Positions 1-11,851 of a stretch of DNA of 64,000 nt are shown piece by piece; the stretch's first letter is position 1, and every line of letters begins with the position of its first letter. The stretch comes from Hepsetus odoe (lineage: Eukaryota; Chordata; Actinopteri; Characiformes; Hepsetidae), in assembly GCA_017165825.1 (NCBI GenBank), contig CM029393.1, forward strand, positions 7,186,638-7,250,637, in the 5' to 3' direction. A model generated the notes under the pieces. The model was not told the DNA's origin. It was given only the letters and a program-made list of their open reading frames with translations, and did not search any database. Position numbers and translations under genes: made by a program.

Positions 1-34
1 CTACTTTCATTTACAAAGTCTCCAAAAAACAACA

Positions 35-85
35 CATTTCCATTTACGGCATTTAGCAGACGCTCTTATCCAGAGCGACTTCCGT
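35..85 (-). repeat. V-SINE-type 3' tail fragment
   Basis: Bases 41-81 read, in reverse complement, as the GCTCTGGATAAGAGCGTCTG-type stem-loop tail followed by a TAAATG-like end. This is the 3' tail shared by V-SINEs and L2/UnaL2-type LINEs of fish. Only the tail is present, so the copy is severely 5'-truncated. The same tail is seen at 3241-3290, 49967-50008 and 57081-57110. Confidence 0.65.
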
Positions 86-837
86 GTCCGGATCACAGTT
101 CAAGGCTGGTTTTGAAAGTTTCAAAAAGGGATATGATGCACCTGAGCCTTCAGTGGAACAACACAATGCCAGCGATGGACAAAAACACTGGTGTTATGTA
201 ATACATATCATTTGTCATTTATGTGTCATGTGATGTTGTAAACAACATTATCAACCTAAGGAGACTGTATTGTGATGAGGCCTTTATTCTAAAGTGTGGG
301 ACACAGATCCTATGTCAACAGAATTGCATTTATAAAAATGGGACAGAACTTTTATGCCCCAGGAAAGTACCAATTGCTCTGAATGATCTACTGTCTTAAA
401 AAAAAAAAAAACAAGATAATCGTTTATAGCTTGTAAGAGAGTAGCAGCAATCTTATTACCCTACATTCTGTCTGGATGGTTGTTTTTATTGATAGACAAC
501 AGTGATTTACACAGTCAGAGACCACATACAGTCTCTCTGACACTCTTGACCACTCAGTGTGAGTAAAGTATGTGAATAGTCAAGTCAAATCAGTCGAAGG
601 TCAGGTCAGTTTTACTGAGAGTGTGCTTTTTACTGCCATCATCGCAAAGCAGCTTTGCAGAAGCTGCTTTTGTGCCTTTAGTGAGCAAGCTGGACATAGG
701 AGGCAAAACTCCCTAAACTGGAGAGGAACCAAGACTCAGAAAGAGATCTCATCCTCCTCTGATCGACACCAGGAAGGAATACAGGTGGTTAACATTCATT
801 ACCTGTTTGATCCCAAACATAAACTGAAAGTGACTAT
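86..837. other. No gene seen
   Basis: AT-rich sequence with a short A run at 397-411. A GTG-initiated open frame at 572-883 runs into the SINE at 838 and matches nothing I recognise. Confidence 0.6.
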
Positions 838-1084
838 TCGGAGGCATAAACTGAAAGTGACTATCATTGCGAGTACACAGTGAACCGCAATGAAATTACA
901 CCTCCGCATTTTACCCATACACACTCACACACGTGCAGCAGGGGGCAGCTATTGAAGAGAGTAATGATGGGGACGGTACCTTGCTCAAGGGTACTTCAGG
1001 GCAACCTGTTTGTCTGGGACTCAAACCCACGAACTTCTGGGGCCAAATCCTTAATCACTAAGCCACCGCTGGCCCTGGCTCAGT
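838..1084 (-). repeat. tRNA-derived SINE, family A
   Basis: The reverse complement reads from a tRNA-like head (GGCCAGCGGTGGCTTAGTG, a degenerate box A) through a box B-like stretch near 1015-1030. It continues through the conserved body with GAGCAAGGTACC (inverted at about 975-990), ending in the family's GTCACTTTCA tail at 838-860. About 20 further copies in the window define the family. The copy is full length but diverged. Confidence 0.8.
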
Positions 1085-2675
1085 GACTTTATTTGGGATA
1101 AAACTGTAATTTTGTGAATTAGCTTTTTCATGGAAACACTGAGAGGCCGTGCTTAATGTTTCCATATTTCTGACCTTGTATGCCAAACTTAAAAAAGTCA
1201 TAAGTGTTACATGACATCATCAAAGAGCAGACGCTCTTATCCATTATTTTATTGTTATGCCTAAGAAATGAACTCAGTGACTTTACTGCCTGGCCCTCAA
1301 CACTGAACTACAATATGCAAATGACCTCTCTTCTCATTGGCTGACATGTTTCGTCTGTCATGCAAAAAGCAGTCTAGACCGTTTGAGTGGCTGGTCTGAA
1401 CTGTTTGAAGAGTTATGGGTCGACAAGAACAATAAAATCAGGACAGAAAGTCTCTGAAGCTTAATTTTCACACGAACTTCAGAGTAAATAGTATATTTGA
1501 AGACTTTAACAACATTTAGGGACTACATTCCTCATTTAACTTAAGAAGCAGGCAAACTTATTTTTCCACAAAGCAGGATCTCTTTAACTTTGCATGTTTT
1601 TGTAGCATTAAACTTTGGGTGCACTTGGTGATCAGAAAGCACATAACTGGGCTGCTTTCACGTTTGCGTCTCCACCATGGCATTTGAAAAGACACTGGAA
1701 AGCGCTCTTTTATTTGTCTGCCAGCTAAATATGCATGTGAAACTGCCGTGTGGTACATCCTCTAGCTAAATCCCCCCATCACCACTGTGCTGAGCCAACG
1801 TCTTGCCAAGAGCTTGTGTGGGTGGAGAGGAAAGGGCTCCTGGCAGATGCCTCGTTAAATACATATTGCATTGCTGTACGACTAAGGAGACACTGATGCT
1901 GTTTAGAAAGTCATTGCTTTTCATTGAGGCCTGAAATTAAATTGAGGAACAAAAAGAAGGAAGTCACTGGAGTGGAGAAAAGCGTACTTGAAAAAAACCC
2001 CCAAAAAAAAACAAAACAAAAAAACTAGAGCACAGCAGCGTCGCTCAGCTCAATCTCTAGAGATTGAATGCCCATCTGGAATCCGAAACTACAAGTGTTA
2101 CCTAGGGAGCTTTCCTTTCATGCATTTTAAACAGCCATGTGCCTTTTTCATTCTCCAAATGTTGGGATTCAATTAGCAAAATATGACTGAGCGACGTTAA
2201 CATGCTACAATTGCGTTATAACATGTAATAACATGGTTGTTAGCGTTTCCACCCCTTACGCAATTAATTAGATACAGATGAAAACATTTATAGCCACATG
2301 TTTAAACTTCATATCTTTAGAGTTTTGTTCTAATCCAAGTGATAGATTTTTACAGCTACAGCCAAGCAGCACAAGTCTGATCTTCCTGCACTGCCATTTA
2401 ATCAAGCTGATAATATCAAAGATCTAGACAGGATTGCTAAGGGGGAAGTACTGTCAAAGGTCTTCTCAGAAATAAAGAGGATGCACAGATCATTGTGACC
2501 TCGCAGATGAAGAGCTGGCGGAGTTTCTGCTGGAGCTGTGAGCGGAGGTTATCGTTGGATTTTTGAACACTGGTTTCTGGAGGTTCTAGCGTGGCTTTGG
2601 TACTGTAATAAGGGGAGGTTAAGCTTTGTGGAGCAGTAAAACAATGTACACTGAGAGTCTGTGCTTTGTCTAAAC
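1085..2675. other. No gene seen
   Basis: Non-repetitive AT-rich sequence. A fragment GCAGACGCTCTTATCCA at 1228-1244 matches the V-SINE tail. A purine-rich, A-rich stretch lies at 1990-2030. Short open frames here show no codon bias or recognisable motif. Confidence 0.55.
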
Positions 2676-2686
2676 ATGAACTCAAC

Positions 2687-2917
2687 GCGTAGGGGCAGCG
2701 TTGGCCTAGTGGTTAGGGCGTTGGCCACATGATCGGAGGATCTGGGGTTGGAACCCCTTCCCAATAGGTGCCGTCCCTGTCACGCTCCTCTCTGCGATGG
2801 GCTGGCGACCTGTCCAGGGTGTTTCCCCCGTCCTTCACCCTGTGTGAGCTGGGATGGACTCCAGCACTCCCCCGTGACCCTGTTTGGGACAAGTGGCAGA
2901 AAATGACTGACTGACTG
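2687..2917 (+). mobile_element. Composite SINE, full-length copy with 11-bp target-site duplication
   Basis: The tRNA-like head has box A TGGCCTAGTGG at 2702-2712 and a degenerate box B at 2746-2755. It joins directly to a tail homologous to the 3' end of repeat family B (CACCCTGGACAGGTCGCCAG type, here diverged) and ends in ACTGACTGACTG. The perfect direct repeat ATGAACTCAAC lies at 2676-2686 and 2918-2928, as expected for LINE-mediated insertion. The same head-tail junction occurs at 36494-36712 and 54434-54656, so this is a family and not a chance fusion. Confidence 0.82.
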
Positions 2918-3088
2918 ATGAACTCAACCCTCCAATATTTCTTCGTCTAGTATAAAGGAGCAGAGTTGCTTTTGAAACCTGCTTTTGAAGCAAGCCGGGC
3001 CAACACATCTGGATCTTTTGACCACTAACAGGTTACTTTCAAAGTAGCCATTGCATACTTTATAGTCCTTGTTCAGCAGTGTGTCTTG

Positions 3089-3290
3089 TGTGGTGGTCTG
3101 GGGGTAGGATACTTGCCTAGGTCCTAGAGACCTAGAGGTTGCAGTTTCGAATCCTACCTCCAGCACTGCCACCACTGGGTCAATGAGCAAGACCCTTAAT
3201 CCTGAGTTGCTCCAGGGAGACTGTCCCTGTAATCAGGAACTGAAAGTCGCTCTGGATAAGAGCGTCTGCTAAATGCTGTAATTGTAAATG
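3089..3290 (+). repeat. V-SINE, near full length
   Basis: A tRNA-related head (TGGTGGTCTGGGGGTAGG, box B-like TTCGAATCC at about 3147-3156) precedes the conserved V domain (CACTGCCACCACTGGGTC, GAGCAAGACCC, GGGAGACTGTCCCTGTAAT). The LINE-like tail GTCGCTCTGGATAAGAGCGT and a TGTAAATG end follow. The order matches the vertebrate V-SINE superfamily. Confidence 0.8.
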
Positions 3291-5998
3291 TGTCTAAAAG
3301 GCATACTCACTGATTCTGATCTACATCTATGAAGAAGCTTGTGATTTTGAAACAATTAAGTCAGTACAACCTCTTCTGTCATCGTGTTCTCCGAAGCCTT
3401 GACAAATAGACAAGAAAAATCCTCCCAAACTCAACAGCCCCATCTTCTCAGGACGACCATATCTGAAGTCTGGTCAAACCCCATTAACAAGGCCAACAAA
3501 AGCAGGAACTTACATAATGCCCTTTGTTGCTCCATTGTGTGGGACACATAAACACTCCATGAAAACTTTTCATACACCCAGAATCTGGAGAAGAACTGCC
3601 ACAGTGAAGATTAAAAGTCCAGCACTGAAAATGGCAACTAACAGCAAGAAGGCACCGTAACAGCAGCCCTGTGGAGCCCCAAGAAAACAACACTACTGTA
3701 GAGGAGTAGGCTTCTAGTCTTCTAGTCTTTCATCAGCAGCGATGATGAAGCCAAATGACATTTTTCATGATTGAACACATCAAAGTTGCTCCTCGGAGAG
3801 AAGAGAGTGGGTCTGCAGAGGAATCTTAAAGAAATACATAACCCCCGTCACCATTTTTTTATGGAACAGTAATTTTCAGTACAGAAGCCTGCACTTCTTA
3901 CCTCCAATGCATTTGATTTGGCTCTAAAACCTTGTTTGATGCAATATTTAGTGCGATTTACATCAGCGTATCTGTGTATCTGTGCTTTAATCAGTATCTG
4001 TGCTTTAATCAGCATATTATTATGCTATACAGCATGCATGTGCAGATACAAATTGGTTCACTGCTGTTTGAAAGTAGTAACGGGGTTCTAAGATTTGGAT
4101 TCTGTACATTGAGGGTGGGAATTCATCAAAATGATGACTTTTCAGAACAAGCCTGTTAGTACCGCTCTAGAACAAAGGACAAATGCCAATAAGGTGGTGC
4201 AGCTGGAAATTAAAAAATTGTAGTCTGGCTTTCATCAAATGCCTCCACATTTCCATGCATTTTCCCCCAATGGAAAAGCCATCTAGCAATCAGCAGAGCT
4301 CATGGTCAGAGCGCTTTTATGTTTGCCAAAGCCTGCTCAGGCATGAGCTGATGTGGCCGAAACTCACACATCATTAATTTCCTGCACCTTTGGGCTCGTG
4401 AATTCAACAGCATCCCCCTGCTGTTTTACGCCATATTTGTTTTTCCATCATCTCGCCATTAATGATCTGGGTCTGCGTGATGGCCCCCCTCAGATGTGAC
4501 GTTCCTTGAGCCTTCTTGAGCTCTTAATTAAGACTGTGCACAAGTATTGCGCTTTGCAGTGTGCTACAGAGGGATGCATGGTAATGGGGATAGAAAAAGA
4601 GGGAGGGAAATTTAGGGGAAATTTAATGGGGCCATTGTAATGAGCCCCATTCATGTACCCATGTGACCTAAAGCTGTAGCGCAACTGAACAGATTATGTT
4701 CATTAAGATGATTGAGAGTTGCAGGGTCAGGACTGTTTGAAATCCGCCAGAGGAGCCCAGAGTAATAATGCTGATACAAATAAAGGTCTTAATGAACAAC
4801 GCTTGTTAATTCTTCAAGATGGATATCTGAGCAAACTTTTTAAATATCAGACCTCTATTCAGCTTTTTTTCTAGACCTGTTTTCAATGATTATACATCAA
4901 GTCATATTTAGTACAGTCCTCAAGCCAAATGAGGAGAAGGACTGCAAATGAATGTCCATCAGATCTCATGGCTGCGATATCCGGGTACAAACTGTTGACA
5001 GCAGGGTATTCCCAGAACATATGCTGATTTGTGCCATGCTAATACTACTTAACACACCACCTTCTGGATTGCTTGCTTTCCAACGGACCTCATAAACGAG
5101 TGTAATTCCCTTCAAAATCATCCCCCCATAAGACATCAGCAGGTTCAATTTGCTTCAAAAGCATCAGCTTACTCTGTTTTGGCAGTCCTGCCTCAATCAT
5201 GCAGTTGGATTCTATTGGCAGAAGATGTTTTCCTGTTTGCTGCAGGTCTTTGTCATTATAATGAGCTCTTAGAAAGGGAACCATTGGGGAGAGGTCATGT
5301 TCCAGTATCTATATCTGCAACTGATTTTCCTGCGAAGAAGGCGAAGCTATTTCTTTACAATACAATAGCATCTGCACGATCCAAAGAGTTTGAGAATTAT
5401 ATTGTAAGAAAAGGTCCTTGGTGGCATCTAGGCACCCTGCCAGCTAACTGGTGAATACTCTGGATGGCCGATGAGAATATGCTTAAATCTTTTCTTTTTT
5501 GTTCCTTCAACACAAGACTTTGGCTTACAAAAGGCGTTGGGAAGAGAATTCGTGGATCCTTAATGCAAATGTGTTCAATTGCTCCCTAAATTGACAATGG
5601 ACAATTGTGTCACGTCTTCTATGAGGAAATTTGTTTTCATGATATGACATCATTATTTTGCATTGTTAAAAGTAAGGCTCCATAGATGGATAATGGTCTT
5701 AATGTTTGGTTCAACGAAGCTCATTAAATGATGACAACAATACGACAATAATATCTCCCCAGTCCGTACAGTCCAGACATGTATACTAAGGATTCATTAT
5801 TTGAGATGTGCATTCATTATTTTTGTGATGTCATGAAAACCAATGCATTCACATATTTACAACCACTACTATCTGCCTACACCCAAACTGTCAGCTGGAA
5901 ACTAGTTACTGAAGGACTCCCTGTAAAACAGCATGAAGGTAAAGAAATTCATGTTGAGTTAAATCTGTCTTAAGTGGTCTTAATATGTAGAAGTGCAC
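3291..5998. other. No gene seen
   Basis: Mostly unique AT-rich sequence. An 18-bp unit TATCTGTGCTTTAATCAG is duplicated in tandem at about 3977-4012. The block 4385-4500 is repeat-free and contains CCATTAATGATC-type homeobox-like sites; it could be regulatory, but nothing proves it. None of the short open frames looks coding. Confidence 0.5.
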
Positions 5999-6344
5999 TA
6001 TTCACTCATTTTCTGAGCTGCTTGTCCTGATAAGGGTTATGGGGGTGGTGCAGCCTTTAACGGCTCTAACAGGGCAAAGCGTGGATAAACACCCTGGACA
6101 GATTGCCAGTCAGTCATTAGACAGACACAGACAAACACACAGGGGACAATTTAGCATCTCCAGTCCACTTGATGTGCAGGTTCTTGGGTGGCAGGTGGAA
6201 ACCGGAGCTCTCGGAGGAAACACAGACACTTGGAGAACATGTTCACTCCATACAGAAAGGACCCGGACCGTCCCGCATGGGAATCGAAATGAGGACCTTC
6301 TCACTGTGAGGCAACAGAACTACCCGCTACACCACCATGACATC
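5999..6344 (-). repeat. Teleost interspersed repeat, family B
   Basis: It begins (plus strand) with CTCATTTTCTGAGCTGCTTG, continues with the CACCCTGGACAG and TTTAGCATCTCCAGTCC blocks and GGAGGAAACACAGACAC, and ends with GAGGCAACAG near 6309-6318. This arrangement is repeated at 13136, 23513, 32498 and 49521. The 3' end of the element is on the left. I recognise the sequence as common in teleosts but do not assign a family name. Confidence 0.75.
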
Positions 6345-8226
6345 TGGAAGTGGATCTGCTTATGTTATGAAAAAGCCCCTGAGACATCAGCCTCAAAATG
6401 AGTGTTTGCATCACCTTTGTCCACTCATGTGGAAGAAAGGAGTGTTTAATCCAGAGTTTCGGAATATGGCACAATGCAGGGCAACTCGTCACAATCAAGG
6501 TTGATTACATGTTTCAGTCTTCAAGGCAAAGTAACAAAAAAGAGCCAGTATAATTCCAAATGACAAATGAGCATAGGAAAATGAGGATGTGCAAATTGAT
6601 TATGACTACTTGTGATTATAACTGCAAAAATATAAATGCAAATTAAAGAAAGAGAAGAAATCAAAAATGCAAAAACTGCTCTGTAGAAAGCTACCAACAG
6701 AAAGATGCTTTAGGAGGCTGCATATGGTAGCTTCACTTGAAGAATTTCGTTCAACAAATTTTATGGTCTCTAGCTACGACTTGCTTGCGATCTCATTTCA
6801 CTAAAGAATATTTGCTTCAGGCAAAGCTGCACTAATTGGTTTATCTCTGCATTTCTGTTCTTGATAGATCCGTCCTCCACACAAGCAACAATATGGGGAG
6901 TGTATCAGTCTGCGCATTGGTTTTTGGGCTGAATATCTTTCTGCAATTTGAAACATGCCCATGATTCTACATCTTCTATCTACCCTATATCTCTCAGGCA
7001 GTCACGACCACAAAGGTGAGCAAATATGCCCTGGTGACAGGCTACCATGGCAATTTACTACAGAGGAATTCCTCCCACCGCAGTGTAGGATTCTCTCTTG
7101 CGTCAGCCTTCATGCAGTTTCCTCCTCCTCCGCAGCTTTCCTCCGCAAACGGTCGAGTCATCCATTGCACGACTCGCACCTCTCCTTTCCATCCCTCCTT
7201 CGCCTCAGGCTATCTGTCTTCCAGCCTCCTTTTAAGCAAGGGAAGGAACCATGAGCTACTTAAAAAAAAAAAAAAAAGCAGCAAAACCCATTCCTGAGGT
7301 GGCTGGCGGTCAGCATTTGCCTCGCAGGCTCATTTTGGCTCCTCGCTCTCCTCGTAATCCCCTTCGCTTCTGTCTGAATTGCTCTTGCCATCCTCCCAAA
7401 ACAAGATTTGTTTGATCCATCCTTTTGTGAGGATCCTCTCTAAAACCCCATTTCTCTGGAGAAGGACAATTAACAGTGGACAAAACCACGCACTGTTTCC
7501 AGAACGTGTAACTGTCTTTGCTCGATTGAGCTCAGGAGGGCTCGTGTGGCTTGGCTAAAATAGCTAGTCATCAAAGAAATGTTGCGTTGGGATGCCGTTT
7601 GAAAGAGCCGCTGTTGAATTTTTTTCACCCCTGGTTACAAGTGATGCAACCCCTAATTTGGAGCTTATCTTGCATTCGGTAAACACTGCAGCAGAAGTGT
7701 GTGAGAGTCAGCGTCTGCTGGGCCAGGGCGTCTTCCACTTGTGTATAAGAGCAGATAAGACGTCCTGCCACAGGGAGGAGGCCTAATCACTAGGATGGCT
7801 TCCCCTGAGCCTGGCAGTTAGAGCAGGCTTCTGTCCGACAGGCCAGAGCCAGCAAGGCAGATGGAAAGTCAGTCGTGACTTTATTTCCATGCCAACAACT
7901 CGACTGCTCGGTAGTCGGTTGCTCTAATCTCTTGATTGGAAATGAAGCTCCAGTCTGCATGATCAAATTCAACATGTTAATTGGGATCTTCATTTAGGCT
8001 GTTCGCTGTACTTCCTGTACAATGTTCAAACATGAGCATGTTCACATTTAATAGTACTAACAGCCATGTCTTGATGTTTTGGTTCCACCAGCTTTGTGCA
8101 TAGAACCAAGGGAACCAATGTTTATTGAATGTCTGTGACACTGAGCGACTGGGTTACAATGCAACATTCATTTGTATTTTTTTTTTTCTGCCAACAATTT
8201 CCTCCTAACTTCCAGTTTTACTCAAC
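6345..8226. other. No gene seen; pyrimidine-rich unique block
   Basis: Unique sequence. From 7080 to 7460 it is C/T-rich, with an A run at 7262-7276. A pyrimidine tract ending in CAG at 6996, then 18 bases, then GTGAGC, resembles a micro-exon; it is not supported by any reading frame. No gene call. Confidence 0.5.
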
Positions 8227-8228
8227 AC

Positions 8229-8472
8229 AGTGGTGGTCTAGTGGTTAGGGAGTTGCCCTGCATTGGGAGATTGTGGGTTCGATTCCCTCACAAGTAGGTT
8301 GCCCTAAGGTACCCCTGAGCAAGGTACCGTCCCTGTCACTGCTCCCCGGGCGCTTTCAATAGCTGCACGCTGTTTGTGTGCGTGGGTTAAAAGCAGAGGT
8401 CCAATTTCGTTGTGGTTCACTTGTGGTGGGCTGTGACCTCGCAATGACAAGGGTTGTCACTTTCACAGTTAA
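8229..8472 (+). repeat. tRNA-derived SINE, family A, full length
   Basis: The head has box A (TGGTCTAGTGG, about 8234-8244) and a good box B, GGTTCGATTCC, at 8276-8286. The body has GAGCAAGGTACC at 8318-8329 and CTCCCCGGGCGC, and the tail is GACAAGGGTTGTCACTTTCA. This copy is close to the consensus I infer from the window, apart from a missing CTG in the promoter-distal GCTGCACG region. Confidence 0.85.
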
Positions 8473-9010
8473 AATAAACGAGTAATTGCTTTTATCTGTT
8501 GTGCTTCTCTTTTGTAATATATTTATATATACCCTGGTATATGTCTTTATGGTATGGTGTTTCGTTACCGTATAAATGTTTACTTACCCAATGTTTTTTT
8601 CCCATTTGCTTTATGCAGACTTAACTGGATTGCATAACCATTACCATTATGGTTTTGCTCTTCTGTAAAAAAAATAGCTTTCACTTTGCCGAAGGTGCTT
8701 CATGCTGACTTGCTTATGTTGCAGAACTTGGGACGTGGGAGTCGTCTGGAGTGTCATGACTTGAGATTTACCTGTTTCTAGCAACTCTGTGACTTTTTCC
8801 CACCAGTGCTATAATGTCTTATTCATAATATTGCAGTCATAACCTTACAGAATAGTTACACTTTGCGATGTGTGAGGGCAACTCCTACATTTCCAAAATT
8901 CAGCAGAAGTCATTTCAAAAGTTATAGCACTCCTGGTCCAATGACATGTTCTAATGATTCAAAGAGACAGTAAGTACCCGTCCTCTGCTAAGATCCCATT
9001 TCTGCTCATA
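8473..9010. other. No gene seen
   Basis: AT-rich unique sequence between a SINE and a Tc1-derived element; nothing recognisable. Confidence 0.5.
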
Positions 9011-9527
9011 CAGTACTGAGCAAAAGTTTTAGGCAGGTGTGAAAAAATGCTGTAAAGAAAGAACGCTTTCAGAAATGGAAGTGTTCATCATTTATTTTCA
9101 TCAATCAACAAAATGCAGTGAACGAACAAAAGAGAATCTAAATCAGATCAATAATTGGTGTGACCACCCTTTGCTTTCAAAACAGCATCAATTCTTCTAG
9201 GTACACTTGCACAAAGTATTTGAAGGAACTCGGCCAGTAGGTCGCTCCAAACATCTTGGAGAACTGAGCACAGATCTTCTGTGGATGTAGCTTCCTCACA
9301 TCCTTCTGTCTCTTCATGTGATCCAGACACACTGGATGATGTTGAGATCAGGGCTCTGTGGGGCCAGAAGAACTGATGCTGGTTTGAAGGCAAAAGGTAG
9401 AAACACCAAATATTGATCTGATTTAGCTTTTTCTTGTGTTCGCTCACTTTGCATTTTGTAAATTGATCAAAATAAACAATCGTTACTGAAAGCATAGCAC
9501 TGAAAGCACTGAATTTGCACAGTACTG
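9011..9527 (-). mobile_element. Tc1/mariner deletion derivative, copy 1
   Basis: The left end, CAGTACTGAGCAAAAGTTTT, matches the terminal repeat of the copy at 38790-39332, and the interior is closely similar. On the minus strand an open stretch (9148-9480) encodes a remnant of the C-terminal end of a Tc1-like transposase, ending in the familiar KGGHT motif. The catalytic core is absent. The right terminal repeat is badly eroded: only the outer CAGTACTG (9520-9527) is clear, and the flanking TA is lost. The copy is non-autonomous and older than its relative. Confidence 0.8.
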
Positions 9528-9589
9528 TTTTCATCTGCAAACACGTGTCATTTACTAAATTTGACATCACTGGGAAAAGATGTGGCTTG

Positions 9590-9725
9590 TGCCAAAGTAT
9601 GTGTGCAACCATAGCTCCCACCCAGGGAGCAATTTTGGGGAAGGTACCTTGCTCTAGGACACCCCAGGGTAGCAATTGGAATTCAAACCAATGACCTACC
9701 AATCATGGGACGTAACCCTTAACCA
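9590..9725 (-). repeat. SINE family A fragment, diverged
   Basis: The inverted body block GGTACCTTGCTC (9645-9656), a degenerate box B area (about 9680-9695) and CCTTAACCAC near the head identify a decayed family A copy that lacks its tail. Confidence 0.6.
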
Positions 9726-11311
9726 CAATTTATGATGTAGAAGAATGAAGAGGAGATGTTCAATGATTGGATCTGGCAGCAACAACTCAAATGATGCAGA
9801 AATCCTTGAATATTAAAAGTGTCTCTTTGCGATATAAATATATATTTCTTGGTTATACCTGCAGGCCATGGAAGGGGTTCAACCTCCTACCAGTTCAGAA
9901 ATGTTGAGATGAGATGAACCAGATCCATACACTAAATAAATAGTTTAGAACAACATTTACAGCATGGAAGTGCCATGCACTAGGCAGCACGTTCAGCGTT
10001 TTGTTAGCTCGAGGCTTTCTTTGCTAAAAATATTGTTAGACATCATCATTTGTGGCAAATCCTATGACACTCTGCACTACAGCAGGCCTATTTTGTTGTC
10101 TGTGATGTCAAAAATGGCGTTGACTCTGAAGCAATTACCATTGCAGAAAGTGTGCAGTCCTTTTTGTCTGCCTCACCACTGCTTTTATCTCCCTCTTGCT
10201 TTTGATTTGTGTAGCTCTTACAAGCGTTTCTTCTCTCTTCTATTTCCCCGCCAAGATGCCATTTCCAAGCACCCGCCACATAATAATACTTTCTCCTTAG
10301 TCAAAAAGTTTTTCCGCTCTCTTCAGACAAATGGCATTTCCACTAAAGTGGCTTCACTTCAAGTCCCCATAATATCAATCACCAGTTCCAGCTGGATGAC
10401 TTATGTAAATGAGGAACGTCCCGATTTGCATTTTTTTGGCTCGCCCAATGGCTCCACATGACACCTTGTCTTCAAAGCCTTCTGCACATGAGACTTCATC
10501 CCACAAAAGTCTCGTCTTTGGGATCTATCGTGGCGGTGCCTCGAGCATGCTAACAAAGCCTTATCATTTTAGGAGAAGGTTCATCCAGGCTCATTAGACG
10601 TTCCTCGAAATGCAGCGATGCCTTTAGGAAACCACACTAAACAAAGAATTAACACTAATGAGGTGCCCCGACGCAACCAAACAAAGCAGCTCTATTCCAG
10701 GGCATGCTTGTATGTGTTTTAAAAATCAAGTCTGATTAATTTGTTTCACTTAGTCCAACTATGGTTTCATTTGTTTACTTCACACCAACATATTTTGGAG
10801 CAGATTGTAGAGAAGCATAGTATTTTTGAAAAAAAAAGTAAAAAATTACCAAAAAAAGCGCAGCCTGCAGTTTTAATGTGAATCTTTTCGTTGCTTACTT
10901 GCAGAGTGGAACAAGCTGCAGATATTTCACAGCGGAAACACAGCGTAAAAATGTCCCACAATATGTGCTCAGAATGCACCTGAAATTACTGACCATCTGC
11001 TCTTGTGTGATTCAGAACAGAAAGGACTAATTTCACCTCTCGCTTTTGGAAATGAAGAAGTTTCATCCATCCATCCATGATCAGAGCCACTGGTTAACGT
11101 TAGTTAGGGAATGTAACTCCACTGCATTTATATTTTTTCATGAGGAAACACTCTGTACACACCGTCCCGACCTTTTTTACAGTTGTACTTTAAAGCACCA
11201 GGTTGTAGATTGGTACAAATATGCTACTTTCCCATGGGAAAAAAAAACAAAACTATTTAAGGTACAAAATTGAAACTCAAAGACCAACATTTAAGTTCCC
11301 TCAAAGGAACT
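9726..11311. other. No gene recognised; contains a 165-codon open frame
   Basis: An ATG-started frame at 9964-10461 encodes 165 residues. I see no domain, signal peptide or familiar motif in it, and its composition is that of translated non-coding AT-rich DNA. The stretch 10420-10720 is repeat-free and has motifs such as AACACTAATGAGG; it is a possible conserved non-coding block. The remainder is unremarkable. Confidence 0.45.
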
Positions 11312-11346
11312 GGGGCAGCAGTGGCCTAGTGGTTAGGGAGTTGGAC
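11312..11346 (+). repeat. SINE family A head fragment
   Basis: GGGGCAGCAGTGGCCTAGTG followed by GTTAGGGAGTTGG is the box A head of family A. It stops abruptly, so the copy is 3'-truncated. It lies 75 bp from a SINE in the opposite orientation. Confidence 0.7.
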
Positions 11347-11422
11347 TTTTTTCCTGACAGTGTTGTTTGGAATGATTAGTTCCTAAATGCACCCAAATAC
11401 TCTTGTTTAAACCACAAGACTT

Positions 11423-11851
11423 ATGAAAGTGAAAGTGACAACTCTTGTCATTGTGAGGTCAAAGCACAGCAGACAATGAACCACAACGAAGTTGGACCTC
11501 TGCATTTTACCCATGCACACTCAAACACCGTGCAGCAGTGGGCAGCTATTGAAAGCACCCGGGGAGCAGTGATGGGGATGGCACCTTGCTCAAGAGTACC
11601 TCAGGGCACCCTATTGGGAAGGGGTTCGAACCCCCGATCCTCCGATCATGTGGTCACCACCCTAACCACTAGGCCACCGCTGCCCCGGACCTCTGCATTT
11701 AACCTATGCACACAAACACCGTGCAGCAGTAGGCAGCTATTGAAAGCGCCTGGGGAGCAGTGATGGGGACGGTTCCTTGCTTGTGAGGGAATCGAACCCA
11801 CAATCTTCCGATGCGGGGGAACTCCCTAACCACTAGGCCACCACTGCCCCC
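11423..11851 (-). repeat. Head-to-tail tandem of two family A SINEs
   Basis: A complete inverted copy occupies 11423-11688: tail GAAAGTGAAAGTGACAACTC, body, box B inverted GGGGTTCGAACCCCC at about 11623-11637, head CCGCTGCCCC. It is followed immediately by a second copy, 11689-11851, that lacks the tail and starts at GACCTCTGCATTTAACC. No spacer separates them. This is either a tandem duplication or a SINE dimer. Confidence 0.8.

Noticed and set aside
6972..7020. 18-nt micro-exon (CTCTCAG ... AAAG|GTGAGC)
   Set aside because: Acceptor and donor motifs this short occur by chance; no partner exons or conserved peptide are visible.
9148..9702. 184-codon minus-strand frame
   Set aside because: It joins a Tc1 transposase remnant to SINE sequence; part of a dead transposon and not a host gene.
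9964..10461. 165-codon plus-strand frame as a gene
   Set aside because: No recognisable motif and no promoter or splice context; retained only as a note in the region entry.
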